A stretch of 64,000 nt of DNA from Herbaspirillum sp. GW103 (GTDB lineage: Bacteria > Pseudomonadota > Gammaproteobacteria > Burkholderiales > Burkholderiaceae_D), in NCBI RefSeq assembly GCF_000261365.1, contig NZ_AJVC01000004.1, positions 372,001 to 436,000 on the forward strand, written 5' to 3'. A program made the translations under genes and the position numbers. The notes beneath the pieces are model-generated. The model had not been told where the DNA came from, did not search any database, and saw only the letters and a list, made by a program, of their open reading frames with translations. Below, in pieces: positions 43,766 to 52,923 of the stretch. Each line of letters begins with the position of its first letter. The stretch's first letter is position 1.

Positions 43766-44686
43766 GTGACCCACCATTCCAACGCTTCCACCAACACTGC
43801 CGCCGTCAAGGCTTATCTGCAGGACCTGCAACAGCGCATCGTCGCGGCCCTGGAAGCCGCCGATGGCAAGACCTTCCTGTCGGATTCGTGGGAACGCCCC
43901 GAAGGTGGCGGCGGCACCTCGCGCCTGCTGGAAGAAGGAAACCTGCTCGAACGTGGCGGCGTGGGCTTCTCGCACGTGATGGGCAAGAACCTGCCGCCTT
44001 CGGCGGCGGCCAACCGCCCGCAACTGGCGGGCCGGGCCTGGGAAGCGATGGGCGTGTCGCTGGTGCTGCATCCGCGCAATCCCTACGTGCCGACGGTGCA
44101 CATGAATGTACGTTTCTTCACCACCCACGCGGAAGGCGAAGAAGCAGTCTGGTGGTTCGGCGGCGGCATGGACCTCACGCCCTACTACGGTGTGAAGGAA
44201 GATGCAGTCCACTTCCACCGCACCTGCCGCGCTGCGCTGCAGCCCTACGGTGAGGACCTGTATCCGCGCTTCAAGAAGTGGTGCGATGACTATTTCTACC
44301 TGAAGCACCGCAAGGAGCCGCGCGGTGTCGGTGGCATTTTCTTCGATGACTTCAACGCCCTGCCCTTCGAGCAAGCCTTTGCCCTGCAGCGCAGCGTCGG
44401 TGATGCCTTCCTGGACGCCTACTTGCCCATCGTAGCGGCGCGCCGCGGTACGCCCTATGGCGAGCGTGAGCGCGACTTCCAGGCCTATCGCCGGGGACGC
44501 TATGTGGAATTCAACCTGGTCTTCGACCGGGGCACGCTGTTCGGGCTGCAATCCGGTGGCCGGACCGAATCCATCCTGATGTCGATGCCGCCGCTGGTAA
44601 AGTGGCGCTATGACTGGCATCCCGAGCCGGGCAGTGCGGAAGCGGCGCTGTATGCCGACTTCCTGGTGCACAAGGAATGGCTGTAA
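43766..44686 (+). CDS. hemF: Oxygen-dependent coproporphyrinogen III oxidase
   Basis: Converts coproporphyrinogen III to protoporphyrinogen IX with O2 in heme synthesis. The 306-residue length is typical. Conserved stretches are [58 protein letters not shown] and [14 protein letters not shown], with [17 protein letters not shown] and [12 protein letters not shown] near the end. The GTG at 43766 is inferred as the start. The stop overlaps the ATG of nadD as TAATG. It opens a run of six tightly spaced genes. Confidence 0.95.
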   Translation: MTHHSNASTNTAAVKAYLQDLQQRIVAALEAADGKTFLSDSWERPEGGGGTSRLLEEGNLLERGGVGFSHVMGKNLPPSAAANRPQLAGRAWEAMGVSLVLHPRNPYVPTVHMNVRFFTTHAEGEEAVWWFGGGMDLTPYYGVKEDAVHFHRTCRAALQPYGEDLYPRFKKWCDDYFYLKHRKEPRGVGGIFFDDFNALPFEQAFALQRSVGDAFLDAYLPIVAARRGTPYGERERDFQAYRRGRYVEFNLVFDRGTLFGLQSGGRTESILMSMPPLVKWRYDWHPEPGSAEAALYADFLVHKEWL

Positions 44687-45354
44687 TGGCGCCGCCTGCG
44701 GCGCAGCGCTGCATCGCCGTGCTCGGCGGCAGCTTCGATCCGGTGCACAATGGCCATGTCCTGCTGGCCGAGCATTTCGTGCAGTTGCTGCAGCCCGACG
44801 AGCTGCGCGTCATCCCCACCGGCAATCCGTGGCAGAAGCACGGCTTGCAGGCCGCCGCGGCCGATCGTGTGGAAATGGTGCGGCGGGCCTTCGATCGCCA
44901 GCAGGTACCGGTCGTCATCGATGAGCAGGAAATCCGTCGCGCCAGCGCGACCTATACCATCGATACCCTGCGCGCCCTGCGGGCCGAACTGGGACCGGAG
45001 GTGTCCATCGTGTTCCTGATGGGCGCGGATCAGCTCCAGCATCTGGACACATGGCAGCACTGGCAGGAACTGTTTGACCTGGCGCACCTGTGCGCCGCCT
45101 CGCGGCCTGGCTTCGCGCTGGCCGACACGCACGTGCCGCCGGCCGTGAGAGAAGAATTCAAGCGACGCAACGCTGCGCCGCAAGAGATCCGCAGCACCCC
45201 GCACGGATACGGCTACCTGGCCCTCGGGCTGGCGGTCGATATCTCGTCGACTGAAATCCGTGCCCAGCTGCAACGCGGCACCCGACCCGATTCGCTGATT
45301 CCGGGCAGGGTGCTAGACTATATCGAACAACAACATCTGTACCGAACTCAATAA
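44686..45354 (+). CDS. nadD: Nicotinate-nucleotide adenylyltransferase
   Basis: Joins ATP and nicotinate mononucleotide to form deamido-NAD. The 222-residue product has the nucleotidyltransferase signature IAVLGGSFDPVHNGH (about 10-24) and the second motif DISSTEIRAQL near the C-terminus, the ISST-x-x-R type. The ATG at 44686 overlaps the hemF TAA; AAGGA nine bases upstream serves it better than the ATG at 44677. NadD and RsfS genes are neighbours in most bacteria. Confidence 0.95.
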   Translation: MAPPAAQRCIAVLGGSFDPVHNGHVLLAEHFVQLLQPDELRVIPTGNPWQKHGLQAAAADRVEMVRRAFDRQQVPVVIDEQEIRRASATYTIDTLRALRAELGPEVSIVFLMGADQLQHLDTWQHWQELFDLAHLCAASRPGFALADTHVPPAVREEFKRRNAAPQEIRSTPHGYGYLALGLAVDISSTEIRAQLQRGTRPDSLIPGRVLDYIEQQHLYRTQ

Positions 45355-46118
45355 TGGACATCAAAAAACTGCAAACCCTGGTCGTGGACGCCCTGGAAGA
45401 CGTCAAGGCCCAAGAAATCCGCATCTTCGACACCTCGCACCTGACCAGCCTGTTCGACCGCGTGGCCATTGCCTCCGGTACCTCGAACCGTCAGACCAAG
45501 GCGCTGGCCGCCTCGGTGCGCGACAAGGTCAAGGCCAAGGGCGGCAATGTCGTCAGCGTCGAAGGCGAGGACACCGGTGAATGGGTGCTGGTCGACCTGG
45601 GTGACATGATCGTGCACATCATGCAGCCGGCCATCCGCACCTACTACCGTCTGGAAGAAATCTGGGGCGACAAGGAAGTCAAGCTGGGCGCGGCCAAGCG
45701 CACCGGCACCTCGGCCGCCGCCAAGCGCGCCGCCGTCGACGAAGCCCCGGCCCCCAAGACCCGCCGTACCCGCGCCCAGGCTGAAGCCGTCGAAGCCAGC
45801 CAGGCCCTGGACGACGACGAGGACGCACCGAAGAAGCCGGCCCGCAAGCCGCGCGCCACGGCCACCAGCACCACTACCGGTACGCGCGCTGCCGCCGGCA
45901 CGACCCGCACCACCCGTGCCACCGGTACCAAGACCACGACGGCCAAGACCACCACCACCCGTGGCACGGCCGCCGGCAGCAAGACCACCACCACCAAGGC
46001 CGGCACCACCCGCAAGGCGGCAGCGCCCAAGACCCCGACCGGCAAGACCGTGCGTGTGGCACCGGCCAAGAGCGAGACCGCCAAGAAGCCGGCCGCCAAG
46101 CGTTCCAGCAAGGCTTGA
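45354..46118 (+). CDS. rsfS: Ribosomal silencing factor RsfS with long basic C-terminal tail
   Basis: RsfS binds L14 of the 50S subunit and blocks subunit joining under starvation. Residues 1 to about 110 are the complete RsfS domain ([64 protein letters not shown]). The remaining 140 or so residues are an unusual Lys/Thr/Ala/Arg/Pro tail built of repeats such as [11 protein letters not shown] and [10 protein letters not shown], resembling histone H1-like bacterial tails. Usual RsfS length is 105-130. The ATG overlaps the nadD stop and its TGA overlaps the rlmH ATG. Confidence 0.93.
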   Translation: MDIKKLQTLVVDALEDVKAQEIRIFDTSHLTSLFDRVAIASGTSNRQTKALAASVRDKVKAKGGNVVSVEGEDTGEWVLVDLGDMIVHIMQPAIRTYYRLEEIWGDKEVKLGAAKRTGTSAAAKRAAVDEAPAPKTRRTRAQAEAVEASQALDDDEDAPKKPARKPRATATSTTTGTRAAAGTTRTTRATGTKTTTAKTTTTRGTAAGSKTTTTKAGTTRKAAAPKTPTGKTVRVAPAKSETAKKPAAKRSSKA

Positions 46119-46588
46119 TGCAGCTGGTCATCGCGGCCGTCGGCCACAAGATGCCGGCGTGGATAGAAACCGGCTTCCAGGAGTATGCCAAGCGCATGCC
46201 ACCGGAATGCCGGATCATCCTCAAGGAAATCAAACCCGTCGAACGCTCCGGCAGCCGCACCGCAGAAACCGTGATGGCCCAGGAGCGCGAGAAGATCGAA
46301 GCGGCGCTGCCCAAGGGCGCGCGCGTGATTGCGCTGGACGAGCGCGGGCGCGACTGGACCTCGGTGCAGTTGTCGCAACAGCTGGTGCAGTGGCAGCAGG
46401 ACGGGCGCGACGTGGCCTTCGTCATCGGCGGGGCCGACGGACTCGATCCCGGCTTCAAGGCCGGGGCCGACACGCTCATCCGCATCTCCAGCATGACCTT
46501 GCCGCATGGCATGGTGCGGGTGATGCTGGCCGAGCAGTTGTACCGCGCCTGGTCGATCACCCAGAACCATCCGTATCACCGCGCCTGA
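46118..46588 (+). CDS. rlmH: 23S rRNA (pseudouridine1915-N3)-methyltransferase
   Basis: A 156-residue SPOUT-class enzyme that methylates pseudouridine 1915 in helix 69 of 23S rRNA on assembled ribosomes. Marks are the N-terminal [27 protein letters not shown], the S-adenosylmethionine-binding knot [11 protein letters not shown], and the end [20 protein letters not shown] plus HPYHR. The ATG at 46118 overlaps the rsfS TGA; a TTG one codon earlier is less likely. Confidence 0.96.
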   Translation: MQLVIAAVGHKMPAWIETGFQEYAKRMPPECRIILKEIKPVERSGSRTAETVMAQEREKIEAALPKGARVIALDERGRDWTSVQLSQQLVQWQQDGRDVAFVIGGADGLDPGFKAGADTLIRISSMTLPHGMVRVMLAEQLYRAWSITQNHPYHRA

Positions 46589-46645
46589 CGGCGTCCACCG
46601 CCGGCTTCCGGCCTTCCGGTACCGGCTCTTGACATCCCTGGCTCA

Positions 46646-47260
46646 ATGAAACAAGCGGACCACAAAATCTACCTCGCCTCAAAAAGCCCGCGCCGTCGCG
46701 AACTGCTGCGCCAGATCGGCATCGATTTCGAACTGCTGCTCTCGGACAAGGAAGTCGACGAGAGTGTCCTGCCCGGCGAAGCCCCGCTGGACTATGTCGC
46801 CCGCGTTACCCGCGCCAAGCTCGACAGCGCCCAGCAGACCATGATCCTGCGCCAGTTGCCGCACCGCCCGCTGCTCTCGGCCGATACCACCGTGGTGGTC
46901 GATGACATGATCCTGGGCAAGCCGGCCGATCACGATGAAGCCGTGCGCATGATCACCCTGCTCTCCGGCCGCACGCATCAGGTCTTGACCAGCGTGGCCG
47001 TGGGCGTGACGCACGGGCTGGACACCGACGTCTGGCAGATCGTGCAGCAATCCGACGTCAGCTTCGCGCCGCTCACCGAGCAGGCCATCGCTGCTTACTG
47101 CAATACGGTGGAACCCTACGACAAGGCTGGCGCCTATGGCATCCAGGGCCTGGCTTCAGTGTTCATCAGTCATATCGTGGGCAGTCATTCCGGTATCATG
47201 GGACTGCCGCTCTTCGAGACGGCTCAACTATTACAACAAGCGGGCGTGCGCATCCTATGA
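46646..47260 (+). CDS. maf: Maf family nucleoside triphosphate pyrophosphatase
   Basis: A 204-residue cytoplasmic enzyme that hydrolyses non-canonical or selected nucleoside triphosphates. The Maf signature IYLASKSPRRRELLRQIGID is at residues 8-27, with LSADTTVVVDDMILGKP and the KAGAYGIQGLASVFI region downstream. Its stop overlaps the start of rng as ATGA. The rlmH-maf-rng order is widely conserved. The subfamily (dTTP/UTP- or m7GTP-type) is not decided here. Confidence 0.95.
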   Translation: MKQADHKIYLASKSPRRRELLRQIGIDFELLLSDKEVDESVLPGEAPLDYVARVTRAKLDSAQQTMILRQLPHRPLLSADTTVVVDDMILGKPADHDEAVRMITLLSGRTHQVLTSVAVGVTHGLDTDVWQIVQQSDVSFAPLTEQAIAAYCNTVEPYDKAGAYGIQGLASVFISHIVGSHSGIMGLPLFETAQLLQQAGVRIL

Positions 47261-48720
47261 GCGAAGACATCCTCATCAACATCACGCCGCAGGAGACGCG
47301 CGTGGCGCTGATCCTGCAAGGCGCCGTGCAGGAACTGCACATCGAACGTACCCTCTCGCGCGGCCTGGCCGGCAACATCTACCTGGGCAAGGTGGTGCGG
47401 GTGCTGCCGGGCATGCAGTCGGCCTTCATCGATATCGGCCTGGAGCGTGCGGCGTTCCTGCATGTGGCCGACATCTGGGAGGCCCGTCCGCACGATGGTC
47501 AGAATGCGCCGGCCATTCCCATCGAGAAACTGCTGCATGATGGCCAGACCATCACGGTGCAGGTCATCAAGGACCCCATCGGCACCAAGGGGGCGCGGCT
47601 GTCGACGCAGATCTCCATTGCCGGGCGCATGCTGGTCTATCTGCCGCAGGACAAGCACATCGGCATCTCCCAGCGCATCGAGAACGAAGCCGAGCGCGAA
47701 CTCCTGCGCAGCAAGGTGCAGGCGCTGTTGCCGCCGGAAGAAAAAGGCGGCTTCATCATCCGCACCATGGCAGAGGATGCGTCAGACTCCGACCTGCAGA
47801 TGGATGTGGAATACCTGCGCACCACCTGGGCCACCATCATCAAGCAGGCCAAGACCAAACCGGCACCGACGCTGCTGCATCAGGACCTGTCGCTGGCGCA
47901 GCGGGTGCTGCGCGACTTCGTTTCCGACCAGACCGCTACCATCCAGGTCGATTCGCGCGAGAACTTCCACATGCTGCAGGAGTTTGGCGCCATCTACACG
48001 CCCTCGGTGCTGCCCAAGCTGATGCACTATCGCGGCGAGCGGCCGCTGTTCGACCTGTACGGCGTGGAAGAGGAAATCGAGCGAGCCCTGGGTCGCCGGG
48101 TGGACCTGAAGTCGGGCGGCTACCTGATCGTTGACCAGACCGAAGCGATGACCACCATCGACGTGAACACGGGCAGCTTCGTCAACGGTCGCAACTTCGA
48201 TGACACCATCTTCAAGACCAATCTCGAAGCGGCGCATGCCATTGCCCGCCAGCTGCGGCTGCGCAACCTGGGGGGCATCATCATCCTGGACTTCATCGAC
48301 ATGGAGAGCGCCGAGCACCGCCAGGCCGTGCTGGCCGAACTGGGCAAGGCGCTGCAGCGCGACCGCACCAAGATCTCGGTATCGGGCTTTTCCACCCTGG
48401 GGCTGGTGGAAATGACTCGCAAGCGCACCCGCGAATCGCTGGCCCATATCCTCTGCGAGACCTGCCCGGCCTGCAAGGGGCGCGGCCAGGTCAAGACGCC
48501 GCGCACGGTGTGCTACGAGATCCTGCGCGAGGTCATGCGTGAGGCCAAGCAGTTCAATCCGCGCGAATTCCGCATCCTGGCCTCGCAGGTGGTGGTGGAC
48601 ATGTTCCTGGAAGAGGAATCGCAGCACCTGGCCATGCTGGGGGACTTCATCGGCAAGCCGGTGTCGTTGCAGGTGCAGAGTGATTATCAGCAGGAGCAGT
48701 ACGACATCATCCTGATGTAA
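47257..48720 (+). CDS. rng: Ribonuclease G
   Basis: A 487-residue endoribonuclease that matures the 16S rRNA 5' end and degrades mRNA. It lacks the long C-terminal scaffold of RNase E. An N-terminal S1-like domain (GNIYLGKVVRVLPGMQSAFI), the catalytic DNase-I-like part with TIDVNTGSFVNGRNF and ILDFIDMES (metal-binding Asp residues), and the zinc-link CETCPACKGRG (about 405) are visible. The ATG overlaps the maf stop. Confidence 0.96.
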   Translation: MSEDILINITPQETRVALILQGAVQELHIERTLSRGLAGNIYLGKVVRVLPGMQSAFIDIGLERAAFLHVADIWEARPHDGQNAPAIPIEKLLHDGQTITVQVIKDPIGTKGARLSTQISIAGRMLVYLPQDKHIGISQRIENEAERELLRSKVQALLPPEEKGGFIIRTMAEDASDSDLQMDVEYLRTTWATIIKQAKTKPAPTLLHQDLSLAQRVLRDFVSDQTATIQVDSRENFHMLQEFGAIYTPSVLPKLMHYRGERPLFDLYGVEEEIERALGRRVDLKSGGYLIVDQTEAMTTIDVNTGSFVNGRNFDDTIFKTNLEAAHAIARQLRLRNLGGIIILDFIDMESAEHRQAVLAELGKALQRDRTKISVSGFSTLGLVEMTRKRTRESLAHILCETCPACKGRGQVKTPRTVCYEILREVMREAKQFNPREFRILASQVVVDMFLEEESQHLAMLGDFIGKPVSLQVQSDYQQEQYDIILM

Positions 48721-48754
48721 TTGCCCCGCCAGCCGACGGCCGCAGCGCATGGAT

Positions 48755-48760
48755 TACAAT
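48755..48760 (+). promoter_or_regulatory. -10 box upstream of the ligase-family gene
   Basis: TACAAT in GGATTACAATGCGC, about 41 bases before the ATG at 48802. The same TAcAATGcGC form precedes the M16 peptidase gene. Confidence 0.5.
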
Positions 48761-48801
48761 GCGCACTTCGCGGCCGGTTGCCGGTGCTTTCGTGCTTTTC
48801 C

Positions 48802-50028
48802 ATGCCCATCTATAACTCCTTCGCAGTCTTCCTCCTGTTGGCAATCTCCCTGGTCATCGCAAGCGGCTTCTCGCTGGGTGCAGCCATGCTGGTACTGGGT
48901 GCTGTCGTGCTGTTTCGTCCGAACACACGGCGCGCACGGCTGGAGCGCGACGACTGGCTGCTGATGGCTGTGCTGGCCGGTTATTTCGGGGTGCATATGG
49001 TGCTCAACCTGGCGCATCAAGCGCCCGGCCGTGAGTACGACGCCCCCCTGCGCTTCCTGCTGGCCATTCCGGCCCTGTTGCTCTTGCGCGCCTTCCCACT
49101 GCAAGCTGCTGCCCTGTGGAATGGCGCTACCGTGGGGGCGATTGGCGCGGGCCTTCTCAGTCTTTGGCAATGGTTGGTGTTGGCGCTGGAGCGTCCCGGC
49201 GGCAGCACCAATCCCATCCAGTACGGCAACATCAGCGCCCTGCTGGCCATGCTGGCGGCCTGTGCTCTGGCGCGGGCCATCCAGTTGCGCCAGAGTCTGC
49301 CCTGGAAGCTCCTGCACGCCGCCGGCGTGCTGCTGGGCCTGGCAGCCTGCCTGTTGAGCGGCAGCCGTGGCAGCTGGCTGGCACTACCCTTCTGCGCCCT
49401 GGTGGCAGGCTGGCTGCTGCTACGCGCCGGCCAGGGCCGGCTCATGCTCAAACTGGCGACAAGCGCCTTGGTTACCATCGCGTTGCTGGCTCTGCTACCC
49501 AATTCCCCGCTGACAGCGCGCATGCGTCTGGCCGTTACCGAAGCGGATCAATACGCTCGCAGCGCCAATGCTGATTCGTCGGTGGGGGCCCGCCTGGAAA
49601 TGCTGCGCGTGGGCCTGCAGCTGGCCCCGCAGCATCTGCTGCTGGGCTGGGGCAAGGAAGGCATGATGCAGGCCAAGGCACAGATGGTGCGCGATGGTCT
49701 TGCCTCGCCCTCGATCCAGGAACACACCCATTTGCACAATGAATACGTCGATGCCTTGGTCAAGTACGGCCTGCCTGGACTGCTGACGGTGACGGCACTG
49801 TTTCTGGTGCCGCTGGGCCTGTTTGCCACCCGCCTGCGTCGGTCGGCAAACCGGGAGGTCCGGCTGGCGTCGGCTGCGGGCGTGATGCTCATGCTTAGCT
49901 ACTTGGTGTTCGGCCTGACTCAGGCGTTCCTGACGCACAACAATGGCGTCATGATGCTGGGCTTCCTGATCGCGATCTTGTGGTCACTGTCGCAGCAACA
50001 GCCTGTCGGCACGGCGAACACGGCATAA
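48802..50028 (+). CDS. O-antigen ligase family membrane protein
   Basis: A 408-residue protein with about 11 helices. The Wzy_C-type core shows LLSGSRGSWLALP before the large periplasmic loop and HTHLHNEYVDALVKYGLPGL after it; the Arg and His in these stretches are the conserved catalytic-region residues of WaaL and related polymerases. It could ligate O-antigen to lipid A-core or polymerise sugar units. It lies 46 bases upstream of msbA on the same strand, supporting an LPS role. The longer reading to 48721 spans the -10 box and is rejected. Confidence 0.82.
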   Translation: MPIYNSFAVFLLLAISLVIASGFSLGAAMLVLGAVVLFRPNTRRARLERDDWLLMAVLAGYFGVHMVLNLAHQAPGREYDAPLRFLLAIPALLLLRAFPLQAAALWNGATVGAIGAGLLSLWQWLVLALERPGGSTNPIQYGNISALLAMLAACALARAIQLRQSLPWKLLHAAGVLLGLAACLLSGSRGSWLALPFCALVAGWLLLRAGQGRLMLKLATSALVTIALLALLPNSPLTARMRLAVTEADQYARSANADSSVGARLEMLRVGLQLAPQHLLLGWGKEGMMQAKAQMVRDGLASPSIQEHTHLHNEYVDALVKYGLPGLLTVTALFLVPLGLFATRLRRSANREVRLASAAGVMLMLSYLVFGLTQAFLTHNNGVMMLGFLIAILWSLSQQQPVGTANTA

Positions 50029-50074
50029 TCTCTCTTTTTTCGTTACCTGCCTTACCCGCAAGCAAGGATCCCCG

Positions 50075-51817
50075 ATGCTGTCCAACAACATGAAACGCCT
50101 GGCTGCCCTGCACTGGCCCTACAAGAAGCGGCTGGCGATCGCCTTCATTGCCATGATCGTCACGGCGGCCACCGAGCCGGTGGTGCCCTATATCTTCCAG
50201 GTGCTGCTGGACAAGGGCTTCGTGGGCAAGCCGGCCTTTTCGCTGTGGCTGGTGCCGGCGGCGGTGATCGGCATCTTCTTCATCCGCGGTATCGCCACCT
50301 TTACCAGCTCTTACATGATGACCTGGGTCTCCACCCGCATCCTCAATGAACTGCGGCGCCAGATGTTCGCCCGCATGCTGGACCTGCCGGTGCAGTTCTA
50401 TGCAACCAATACGGTGGGCAAGGTCATCAATTCCATGATGTTCGAGGTGCAGCAGATCATCGACATGGTGACCAAGGTGTTTACCTCCATCCTGCGCTCG
50501 GCCCTGACGGTACTGGGTCTGCTGGCCTGGCTGCTGTACCTGAACTGGGTACTGACCATCGTCACCCTGGTACTGCTGCCGCTGGTGACCATCGTGGTGC
50601 GTACCACCGGCAAGCGCCTGAAAAAACTCAATCGCGACTCGCTGGCGGTCAATGCCGAGATGACCCAGGTGATCGAGGAAACCACGCGCGCCCAGCAAGT
50701 CATCAAGATCTTCGGCGGCCAGGACTACGAGAAGGAACGCTTCAACCGTCGTGCCGAGAACCTGCGCAGCTATACGATGCGCATGACGGCGGCGTTTTCC
50801 TCGACGGTGCCGATCACCCAGCTCATGACCGCCACCGCGGTGGCCGTGGTCATCGTCATGGCGCTGATCCAGTCCGGCAATGGCCAGATCACCGTGGGCG
50901 GGTTCGTGTCCTTCATCACGGCCATGCTGATGCTGCTGGCCCCGCTCAAACAACTGGCCGAGATCAACGGCCCCCTGCAACGCGGCATGGCCGCTGCCGA
51001 AGAAGTCTACAAGCTCATCGACAAACCCACCGAACGCACAACAGGCCAAGCCCTGCCCCGGCGCGCGACCGGCCAGCTCGATTTCGTCGATGTCAGCTTC
51101 GCCTATCCCGGCCACGAACAACTGGCGCTCAAGAACATCAACCTGCACGTCGAGGCCGGTGAAACCATCGCCTTCGTGGGCATGTCCGGGGGCGGCAAGT
51201 CCACCCTGGTGAGCCTGGTACCTGGCTTTTACTCGGCTACCTCCGGCGAGATCCTGCTCGATGGGCGTCCCATCGAAACCATCTCCCTGCTCAGCCTGCG
51301 CCAGCAGATCGCCATGGTGAACCAGAACACGGTGCTCTTCGACGACACCCTCGCGGCCAACATCGCCTATGGTGATCCCCAGCCGGACCCGGCGCGCGTA
51401 GAGGCAGCCGTGGAAGCCGCGCACCTGACCGACGTGGTGGCGGGCCTGGCTGACGGGCTGCAGACCCGCATCGGCGACAATGGCTCGCGCCTGTCCGGCG
51501 GGCAGCGCCAGCGCGTAGCCATTGCCCGTGCCATCTACAAGGATGCGCCCATCCTGATCCTGGACGAGGCCACCTCGGCCCTGGATACCGAATCCGAACG
51601 CGCGGTACAGGCCGCACTGGACCGGCTCATGCAGGGCCGCACCACCTTCGTCATCGCCCACCGTCTGTCCACCATCGAACGCGCCGACCGCATCGTGGTG
51701 CTCTCGCATGGACAGATCGCCGAGATTGGCAACCATCAGGAGCTGCTGCAAAAGGAAGGCGTATATGCCAACCTGTACCGCCTGCAGTTCTCCCAGCAAC
51801 AGGAAGCCTCCGCCTGA
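50075..51817 (+). CDS. msbA: Lipid A export ABC transporter, fused permease/ATPase
   Basis: A 580-residue half-transporter that flips lipid A-core across the inner membrane. Six helices occupy residues 1-310 (MsbA-like LNWVLTIVTLVLLPLVTIVV). The ATPase domain carries Walker A GMSGGGKST (about 369-377), the signature LSGGQRQRVAIARA and Walker B ILILDEATSALD, then the switch His in VIAHRLST. The location between an O-antigen-ligase-family gene and core glycosyltransferases strongly supports MsbA over other exporters. The next gene begins two bases after its stop. Confidence 0.92.
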   Translation: MLSNNMKRLAALHWPYKKRLAIAFIAMIVTAATEPVVPYIFQVLLDKGFVGKPAFSLWLVPAAVIGIFFIRGIATFTSSYMMTWVSTRILNELRRQMFARMLDLPVQFYATNTVGKVINSMMFEVQQIIDMVTKVFTSILRSALTVLGLLAWLLYLNWVLTIVTLVLLPLVTIVVRTTGKRLKKLNRDSLAVNAEMTQVIEETTRAQQVIKIFGGQDYEKERFNRRAENLRSYTMRMTAAFSSTVPITQLMTATAVAVVIVMALIQSGNGQITVGGFVSFITAMLMLLAPLKQLAEINGPLQRGMAAAEEVYKLIDKPTERTTGQALPRRATGQLDFVDVSFAYPGHEQLALKNINLHVEAGETIAFVGMSGGGKSTLVSLVPGFYSATSGEILLDGRPIETISLLSLRQQIAMVNQNTVLFDDTLAANIAYGDPQPDPARVEAAVEAAHLTDVVAGLADGLQTRIGDNGSRLSGGQRQRVAIARAIYKDAPILILDEATSALDTESERAVQAALDRLMQGRTTFVIAHRLSTIERADRIVVLSHGQIAEIGNHQELLQKEGVYANLYRLQFSQQQEASA

Positions 51818-51819
51818 CC

Positions 51820-52923
51820 ATGCACCAACACGACACCCTGATCCCGGCAGAACTGCTGCAGAAGTCGGACAAGATCCTTTTCATCGCCCACCTGGCCCTG
51901 GGAGATTTCACTTACCTGCAAAACTTCTTCAAGGGCTTTGCCGCGCAGAACCCGCATATGAAGATCCATCTGTGGGTGGACGAAGTAAGGCGCACGGCCG
52001 ATGCAAGCCAGTGGCCGCACCTGAAGAAATACGCCCTGTACGACTGGACCGCCGCCTGCCCCTTCTTCGCCAAGGTCTATACCCGCACCTACAGCCCTGA
52101 GCTCTATCGCGAATCCATCGCCGAGGCGCGCCGCGAGGACTATCCCATCGTGGTCTCGCTGGCCACCCTGCGTCCGCACCTGTATGCAGCACTGGCGCGC
52201 GAGATCAGCCCCGAAGGCTGGGTGGTGGGCATGAAGAAATCAGTCAAGCTGTTCCAGCCGCATCATCTGCTGGCTTATCGCAAGCTCGATGCCGCCATGC
52301 CCCCCTATCGCAGTGCCACGCCGGAGCATCACATCAGCGATGTCTATGCGCACTGGTTCCAGCAGCTCAGTGGCTTGGACGTCAGCGGCGCAGCACGCTT
52401 CCCCTTTGTCGATATCCCGGCGCAGTGGCACCAGTACGCGCAGGACCAGCTGGAGGCGTGGCAGTTCGCGCCGCGCAAGGGCAAGCTGGTCTTCATCAAT
52501 CCCTATGCCAAGACCAGGAAACGCTGCTGGCCGCTGGAACATGTAGCCGCATTGATCCAGGCCATGCAGGCGCGCGCCGGCTGGGAAGATGCCTGCTTCA
52601 TCGTCAACGCCGTACCGCAGGAACTGGCCCATGCGCGCGAGGTGATCGGCCGTTACGGCCTGCAGCGCACCCGGCTCTTCAGTGCCGAAGAAAACTTCTT
52701 CCAACTGCCGGCCATGCTCGCCTGTTGCGATCTGATCATCTCGGTGGAGACGGCGGTGATGCACCTGGCCAATGCGGTACGGGTACCGGTCATCGCCCTG
52801 ATGCGCCAGAAGAATCCGGAGTGGGTGCCGGTCGACCGCGACCATAGCACCGTCATTACCGCGCCCGGCCGCCGCGACTGGGTCAAGGCGGTGACTGTCG
52901 AACAAGTCATGAAAGCCATCTGA
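51820..52923 (+). CDS. Glycosyltransferase family 9 protein (heptosyltransferase-like)
   Basis: A 367-residue cytoplasmic or membrane-peripheral enzyme of GT-B fold. The C-terminal half has FINPYAKTRKRCWPLEHVAAL (donor-domain start) and DLIISVETAVMHLANAVRVPVIALM, the GT9 donor-binding signature seen in WaaC and WaaF. The N-terminal half, ILFIAHLALGDFTYLQNFFKG, departs from the usual G-D-x-x-x-T-P. It probably adds heptose or another sugar to the LPS core. It is coupled to msbA (2-base gap) and to the next gene (TGATG overlap). Confidence 0.82.
   Translation: MHQHDTLIPAELLQKSDKILFIAHLALGDFTYLQNFFKGFAAQNPHMKIHLWVDEVRRTADASQWPHLKKYALYDWTAACPFFAKVYTRTYSPELYRESIAEARREDYPIVVSLATLRPHLYAALAREISPEGWVVGMKKSVKLFQPHHLLAYRKLDAAMPPYRSATPEHHISDVYAHWFQQLSGLDVSGAARFPFVDIPAQWHQYAQDQLEAWQFAPRKGKLVFINPYAKTRKRCWPLEHVAALIQAMQARAGWEDACFIVNAVPQELAHAREVIGRYGLQRTRLFSAEENFFQLPAMLACCDLIISVETAVMHLANAVRVPVIALMRQKNPEWVPVDRDHSTVITAPGRRDWVKAVTVEQVMKAI

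Noticed and set aside
45700..46110. Frameshift or contamination as the origin of the RsfS tail
   Set aside because: The frame stays open with GC-rich third positions and overlaps rlmH exactly at its start codon, so the tail is genuine coding sequence.
45874..46579. Leftward valine-rich frames opposite the rsfS tail
   Set aside because: They are the antisense of Thr/Lys repeats (GGT/GTG runs) and not a membrane protein.
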